DNA of 7,910 bases, from the NCBI GenBank assembly GCA_910585875.1, contig CAJUIK010000079.1, positions 1-7,910 of the forward strand, read 5' to 3'. Below the pieces are notes generated by a model that was not told the origin of the DNA, made no database searches, and worked only from the letters and a program-made list of their open reading frames with translations. This document shows, in pieces, positions 5,031-7,910 of the stretch (positions within the stretch are counted from its first letter, which is position 1; each line of letters opens with the position of its first letter). A program made the position numbers and the translations under genes. The stretch is from an uncultured Eubacteriales bacterium (GTDB lineage Bacteria; Bacillota; Clostridia; Oscillospirales; Butyricicoccaceae).

Positions 5031-6702
5031 TCGGGTCGTAACAGCCGTGATCTGGGGTCAGCTTGTCGTTGGCGGCGATTTCATAGAAACGCCAGCCGCC
5101 GGAAAGGTTATAGCAATCGTATCCCATGCCGGCTAGCATCCGGCAGGCCAGGTAACTGCGCAGACCGGAATGACAATGGATATAAACCGGCTTGGCTTTA
5201 TCGATTTCCCCAGCTCTCTGGCGCAGTTCGTCCAGCGGGATGTGGATGAAACCAGGGATATAACCTGTCTCCCGCTCCGAAGGGGTCCGCACATCCAGCA
5301 GCGTCGCAGAACCGTCTCGCGGCAAAGCGGCCACGTCGTTCCAGAAGAAGTTTTTTACTTGGCCGCGCAGGGTGTTTTCAATGACATAGCCTACAAAATT
5401 CACCGGATCCTTGGCAGACCCAAAGGGCGGCGCATAGCAAAGCTCCAGCTCGGTCAAGTCCGAGGCCGTCATGCCCGCCCGAATGGCCACGGCCATCACA
5501 TCGCAGCGCTTGTCTACCCCGTCGTACCCCACCAGCTGGGCGCCCAGAATTTTGCCTGTCCCCTTTTCGTAGATTGTCTTGATAGAGATCCCATGTCCGC
5601 CGGGATAATAGGAGGCGTGAGATTGGGAATAAGTGTAGACCTTGTCGTACTCCAGGCCGGCGGCCTGGGCCGTCCGCTCGTTGACGCCAGTCATGGCCAC
5701 CGTCATATCGAAAATCTTGAGCACGGAAGAGCCCTGGGTCTTTTGATATGCGCTGGGAATGCCGCAGATGTTGTCCGCCGCAATGCGCCCCTGCTTGTTG
5801 GCAGGACCGGCCAGAGGAACATACCCCTTGTTCCCGGTGACAAAATCTGTGATTTCCACAGCGTCGCCCACGGCGTAGACATCCGGCGCCGAGGTTTCCA
5901 TGCGCTCGTTGACCAAAATAGCGCCCCGAGGGTTCAGCGCCAAACCGGCCTCTTTGGCCAAGGCGGTATCCGGCCGCACGCCCACGGACAGCACGACCAT
6001 ATCTGCCTCCATCTCCCCTTGGCTCAGCTGGAGAGTCAGCTTGCCGCCCTGGTCGCGGACGGCCTGGACGGCTTGCCCCAGCCGCAGCTCCACGCCCTGG
6101 TCCCGCAGATAGCGATGGACCTCGGCGGCCATATCCCCGTCCAACGGGGCGATGACATGGTCTGCCAGCTCCACAATCGTCACCTTCAGGCCGGCCTTTT
6201 TCAGATTCTCCGCCATTTCCACGCCAATATAGCCGCCGCCCACTACCACGGCGCTTTCCGGGAATTCCTCATCCAAGAAATCCCGGATTTTCACAGTGTC
6301 GGGGATGTTGCGCAGGGTGAAAACCCGAGGGCCGTCGGCCCCTTCCATAGGCGGAACCAGCGGCGCCGCGCCGGGAGACAGGATCAGCTTGTCATAGCTT
6401 TCGGTATATTCCCCCTCCGGCCCCTTGACCGTCGCGGTTTTAGCGTCGGTATCCACGCCGATTACCTCGCTGTTCACCCGCACGTCCACATTGAACCGGC
6501 TGCGGAAGCTCTGGGGGGTCTGCAAAGTCAGATCCGATTTCTTTTTGATTTCGCCGCCAATATAATAGGGCAGCCCGCAGTTGGCAAAGGAGATATAGTC
6601 TCCCCGCTCGAACATGATGATTTCCGCCTGTTCGTCCAGCCGGCGCAGACGGGCCGCCGCCGAGGCGCCCCCCGCCACGCCGCCTACAATCAATACTTTC
6701 AC
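5026..6702 (-). CDS. CoA-disulfide reductase / NADH-dependent persulfide reductase with C-terminal rhodanese domain
   Basis: 558 aa, the two-domain CoADR-RHD length. The FAD dinucleotide fold starts VGGVAGGASAAARLRR (6-21). The single redox cysteine is C42 in SFANCGLPYYIGG, as in CoA-disulfide reductase and NADH oxidase. The NAD(P)H fold has VVVGGGYIGVEMAE (152-165). The second FAD motif is VYAVGDAVE (275-283). The dimerisation domain has tyrosines near 365-366 and Y423, where the CoADR family has its active-site tyrosines. From about 455 a rhodanese domain follows, with catalytic C510 in HCHSGLRS. Family members reduce CoA-disulfide, CoA-persulfide or polysulfide with NAD(P)H in the cytosol; the fused rhodanese handles the persulfide sulfur. 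The start is GTG (6700-6702) with AAGGAGG (complement of 6710-6716) 7 nt upstream. The gene ends 24 nt from the convergent LysR gene. A plain NADH oxidase is less likely given the rhodanese fusion. Confidence 0.93.
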   Translation of the reverse strand: MKVLIVGGVAGGASAAARLRRLDEQAEIIMFERGDYISFANCGLPYYIGGEIKKKSDLTLQTPQSFRSRFNVDVRVNSEVIGVDTDAKTATVKGPEGEYTESYDKLILSPGAAPLVPPMEGADGPRVFTLRNIPDTVKIRDFLDEEFPESAVVVGGGYIGVEMAENLKKAGLKVTIVELADHVIAPLDGDMAAEVHRYLRDQGVELRLGQAVQAVRDQGGKLTLQLSQGEMEADMVVLSVGVRPDTALAKEAGLALNPRGAILVNERMETSAPDVYAVGDAVEITDFVTGNKGYVPLAGPANKQGRIAADNICGIPSAYQKTQGSSVLKIFDMTVAMTGVNERTAQAAGLEYDKVYTYSQSHASYYPGGHGISIKTIYEKGTGKILGAQLVGYDGVDKRCDVMAVAIRAGMTASDLTELELCYAPPFGSAKDPVNFVGYVIENTLRGQVKNFFWNDVAALPRDGSATLLDVRTPSERETGYIPGFIHIPLDELRQRAGEIDKAKPVYIHCHSGLRSYLACRMLAGMGYDCYNLSGGWRFYEIAANDKLTPDHGCYDPK

Positions 6703-6813
6703 AAAAACTCCTCCTTGCCTGGTTTCACTGGATGGTTTCTTTTAGACGACCCGAATCCTACAGAATCAATCACAACGCGCCTCAGAGGAAACCGGGGCCT
6801 CAGCCGCCGAACC

Positions 6814-6831
6814 GCCGGCCCACAGGCCGGC
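6814..6831. other. Perfect 7-bp GC-rich hairpin in the leader of the CoA-disulfide reductase gene
   Basis: GCCGGCC (6814-6820) and GGCCGGC (6825-6831) enclose a 4-nt loop. No T-tract follows on either strand. With the predicted start near 6867, it lies in the roughly 165-nt leader of the - strand transcript. No known riboswitch was recognised. Confidence 0.5.
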
Positions 6832-6865
6832 CTCCTTCCGTCTGCGGCACGTTTACGCCAATCGC

Positions 6866-6902
6866 TTGCGGCTATTTTATCATAAAAAGCGGCTATCCGC
6901 AA
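6866..6902. repeat. Operator-like cluster: nested inverted repeats and GCGGCTAT direct repeats
   Basis: Three patterns overlap. (a) TTGCGG (6866-6871) and CCGCAA (6897-6902) are an outer inverted repeat. (b) TTTTAT-C-ATAAAA (6875-6887) is an odd 13-bp palindrome, extended by GCT/AGC with one bulged base (6871-6890). (c) GCGGCTAT occurs twice in direct orientation, at 6868-6875 and 6889-6896, exactly 21 bp apart (two helical turns). The cluster covers the candidate promoter of the CoA-disulfide reductase gene. Confidence 0.6.
6874..6902 (-). promoter_or_regulatory. Candidate promoter of the CoA-disulfide reductase gene
   Basis: On the - strand, TTGCGG (complement of 6897-6902) and TAAAAT (complement of 6874-6879, 5 of 6) are 17 nt apart, placing +1 near 6867. 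TATGAT (complement of 6879-6884) is an overlapping alternative -10 without a good -35. The weak -35 and the palindrome on the -10 suggest regulation. Confidence 0.45.
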
Positions 6903-6991
6903 CTATCACGGAATAGCTATTTTCAAGGCTTTTTAGCGGCGTACAGTCCAAACTATCGGGCGTGGTAGTAACAAACTAATAATAATGAATC

Positions 6992-7042
6992 AGAATTTTT
7001 TGTCGTACAGCTTTGCTCGATCATTGGAGACAAAAAACTTCT
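6992..7042. repeat. Long A/T inverted repeat with T-tract; alternative partner downstream
   Basis: AGAATTTTTTGTC (6992-7004) pairs with GACAAAAAA (7029-7037) and, after one bulged C (7038), TTCT (7039-7042), around a 24-nt loop. T6 continues to 7048. The same left arm, as CAGAATTTT (6991-6999), also matches AAAATTCTG at 7066-7074, so two mutually exclusive stems are possible. Confidence 0.5.
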
Positions 7043-7104
7043 TTTTTTATCCATTGTATCAAATCAAAATTCTGGACCCCCCTGCCTTTTTCAGGCGTCT
7101 TTCA

Positions 7105-7130
7105 CCAAGCATAAGGCTTCGGCAGCTTGG
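7105..7130. other. Stem-loop with UUCG tetraloop
   Basis: CCAAGC (7105-7110) pairs with GCTTGG (7125-7130). Inside, GC (7116-7117) and GC (7122-7123) close a TTCG loop, which as + strand RNA is the stable C(UUCG)G tetraloop. An asymmetric internal loop (ATAAG against A) separates the two helices. Read as + strand RNA this argues for a folded transcript, weakly. Confidence 0.4.
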
Positions 7131-7164
7131 CCCGATCTTATAGACAGGAAGATTTGTCTTGAGT

Positions 7165-7188
7165 ATGTAAAGGTGATCGCCTTTACAT
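7165..7188. repeat. Perfect 9-bp inverted repeat, operator- or terminator-like
   Basis: ATGTAAAGG (7165-7173) and CCTTTACAT (7180-7188) flank a 6-nt centre. A T-rich run follows on the + strand to about 7200, so it could end a + strand transcript, but its AT-rich stem and 24-bp total size also suit a dimeric repressor. It lies almost 400 bp before the MATE gene. Confidence 0.55.
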
Positions 7189-7497
7189 TTATTTACTTTC
7201 AGAGAATTTTATACGAATATTTGCATTCCTATTCCCTGCCCTTCGGCCTGGTGGGCAAATCGAAGATATCCTGATAAGCGTCTATACCTTTTGCGGTAAA
7301 GTAAACTGTTTCCTTGATAGAAAAGCCTCTCTTCTTTCGCCGCGTTTGTCCTGCCCGGCAAACCCTATACATTTTGGGCATATCCGCCCATATCAGATCG
7401 GTATTTGATCTTTGCCCGCCGGCGCCTTATGCTGATAATCGGAAGGATTGGCCGGACATGGCCTCCTCGCCGCGTCCTTTGGCTGAAAACCGCCGGC

Positions 7498-7528
7498 TTG
7501 ACTTAGAGCTTACTCCAGGTAGTATGAT
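7498..7528 (+). promoter_or_regulatory. Candidate promoter of the MATE efflux gene
   Basis: TTGACT (7498-7503, 5 of 6) and TATGAT (7523-7528, 5 of 6) are good hexamers but 19 nt apart. An overlapping TAGTAT (7520-7525, 4 of 6) gives a 16-nt spacer. Predicted +1 is near 7535, giving a short leader of about 48 nt. A 19-nt spacer is typical of promoters twisted open by MerR-family activators, which often control multidrug pumps. Confidence 0.45.
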
Positions 7529-7582
7529 AAAAACACTGTCTTTCCGGCAGGAATCATTGCCCAAAAGGAGAAATTGCTTATC

Positions 7583-7910
7583 ATGGCAGACGACAAAAAG
7601 ACTCAATTATTTCGGAGCGCCCCCATTCCCAAGGCGGTAGCGCTGCTCTCCATCCCCACAGTAGCCAGTAGCCTGGTGACGCTGATCTATAGCTTGGCGG
7701 ACACCTTTTTCGTGGGGCTGATCAACGACCCGGTGCAGACGGCGGCGGTGACGCTGGCTTCCACCGTGACGCTGGCGTTCAACGCAGTGAACAACCTGTT
7801 CGGCGTAGGCGCCTCCAGCATGATGAGCCGGGCCATGGGGCGGGACGATCTTCCCACCCTGCGGCGTAGCTCGGCCTTTGGTTTTTACGGCTCTCTGATT
7901 TGCGGCGTCC
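7583..7910 (+). CDS. MATE-family efflux transporter, N-terminal part (3' truncated by window edge)
   Basis: The first 109 residues of an inner-membrane antiporter that exports cationic drugs or metabolites in exchange for Na+ or H+. After a short charged start (MADDKKTQLF) comes SAPIPKAVALLSIPTVASSLVTLIYSLADTFFVG in two halves: the family-typical P-I-P-K-A entry and the first membrane helix with ADTFFVG (about 40-46). Then come INDPVQTAAVTLA and a second helix ending NNLFGVGASSMMSRAMGR, a strong MATE signature of the MepA-like branch. A third helix begins at the window end. AAAGGAG (7564-7570) lies 12 nt before the ATG, rather far. An in-frame TTG at 7574 would be too close to it, so ATG is preferred. 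Confidence 0.92.
   Translation, partial: MADDKKTQLFRSAPIPKAVALLSIPTVASSLVTLIYSLADTFFVGLINDPVQTAAVTLASTVTLAFNAVNNLFGVGASSMMSRAMGRDDLPTLRRSSAFGFYGSLICGV

Larger units (their letters stand above)
6903..7582. other. Long noncoding stretch between divergent genes
   Basis: About 680 bases with no convincing gene on either strand and a clearly lower GC content than the coding DNA. It contains the hairpins and inverted repeats listed separately (6992-7042, 7105-7130, 7165-7188) and a promoter near 7498-7528. Short open frames have no ribosome binding site and no recognisable product. I found no tRNA T-loop, T-box, SRP, tmRNA or known riboswitch signature by eye. A degraded gene or an uncharacterised small RNA is possible. 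Confidence 0.6.

Noticed and set aside
5170..6885. 571-codon open frame on the + strand
   Set aside because: It is antisense to the CoA-disulfide reductase gene, whose domains and motifs are unmistakable. The + strand product is low-complexity and His/Arg/Gly-rich without a recognisable fold, as expected of a shadow frame in GC-rich DNA.
6699..6902. 67-codon - strand frame ending in a 4-base GTGA overlap with the CoA-disulfide reductase start
   Set aside because: The overlap looks like translational coupling, but the frame starts at a TTG without a ribosome binding site, inside the candidate promoter. The product is Arg/Pro-rich and unlike any leader peptide I know. The downstream gene has its own strong Shine-Dalgarno.
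6953..7054. 33-codon - strand frame (starts MDKKRSFLSP)
   Set aside because: No Shine-Dalgarno before the ATG, and the frame lies inside the A/T inverted-repeat region. Length and composition are within chance.
6903..7582. Known riboswitch, T-box or guanidine (ykkC-type) element before the MATE gene
   Set aside because: Guanidine riboswitches often precede exporters, so I looked for their conserved ACGR loops and for T-box and other core motifs. None was visible by eye. A covariance-model search would be decisive.
7314..7640. 108-codon + strand frame before and into the MATE gene
   Set aside because: TTG start without ribosome binding site, no recognisable protein family, and it runs out of frame into the clearly real MATE gene.

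Overview
The window looks like chromosomal DNA of an anaerobic, endospore-forming Firmicute of class Clostridia, with moderately high GC. A gut Oscillospiraceae/Ruminococcaceae-type lineage is my guess. The class rests on the conserved spoIVB-spo0A pair. The anaerobic lifestyle is suggested by an AsrC/DsrLP-type siroheme reductase and a CoA-disulfide reductase fused to rhodanese. The species cannot be named from sequence alone.

Layout. (1) 2-1206, + strand: the 3' end of spoIVB, a regulatory gap with a perfect 10-bp inverted repeat, a sigma-A-like promoter and a near-consensus 0A box, then complete spo0A. Two hairpin terminators at 1222-1330 separate spo0A from the next, convergent genes. (2) 1341-3963, - strand: transcribed in the order siroheme sulfite/nitrite reductase-like ferredoxin protein, class II fructose-bisphosphate aldolase, HAD phosphatase. 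The phosphatase starts 11 nt after the aldolase and has no Shine-Dalgarno of its own. (3) 3964-4095: a divergent promoter region. It holds a good - strand promoter for the reductase gene and a dyad of LysR-regulator type centred about 65 bp upstream of its predicted start. (4) 4096-5001, + strand: a LysR-type regulator. (5) 5026-6702, - strand: CoA-disulfide reductase with C-terminal rhodanese, ending tail to tail with the regulator. (6) 6703-7582: about 880 bases without a convincing gene. They hold the promoter/operator region of the CoA-disulfide reductase, several hairpins and a candidate promoter for the next gene. (7) 7583-7910, + strand: the 5' end of a MATE-family multidrug/cation efflux gene, cut by the window edge.

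How it works together. SpoIVB (forespore protease that triggers sigma-K processing) and Spo0A (master response regulator of sporulation) form the standard sporulation pair. The middle of the window reads as a small sulfur-redox locus: a siroheme reductase, its probable LysR regulator, and a persulfide/CoA-disulfide reductase. The aldolase and phosphatase are carbon-metabolism genes that may be partly cotranscribed with the reductase. I see no mobile element, CRISPR array, tRNA or rRNA, and no wholly new system. The points most worth a second look are the compact regulatory architecture at 3997-4110, the operator-like repeats at 6866-6902, and the structured noncoding stretch at 6990-7190.
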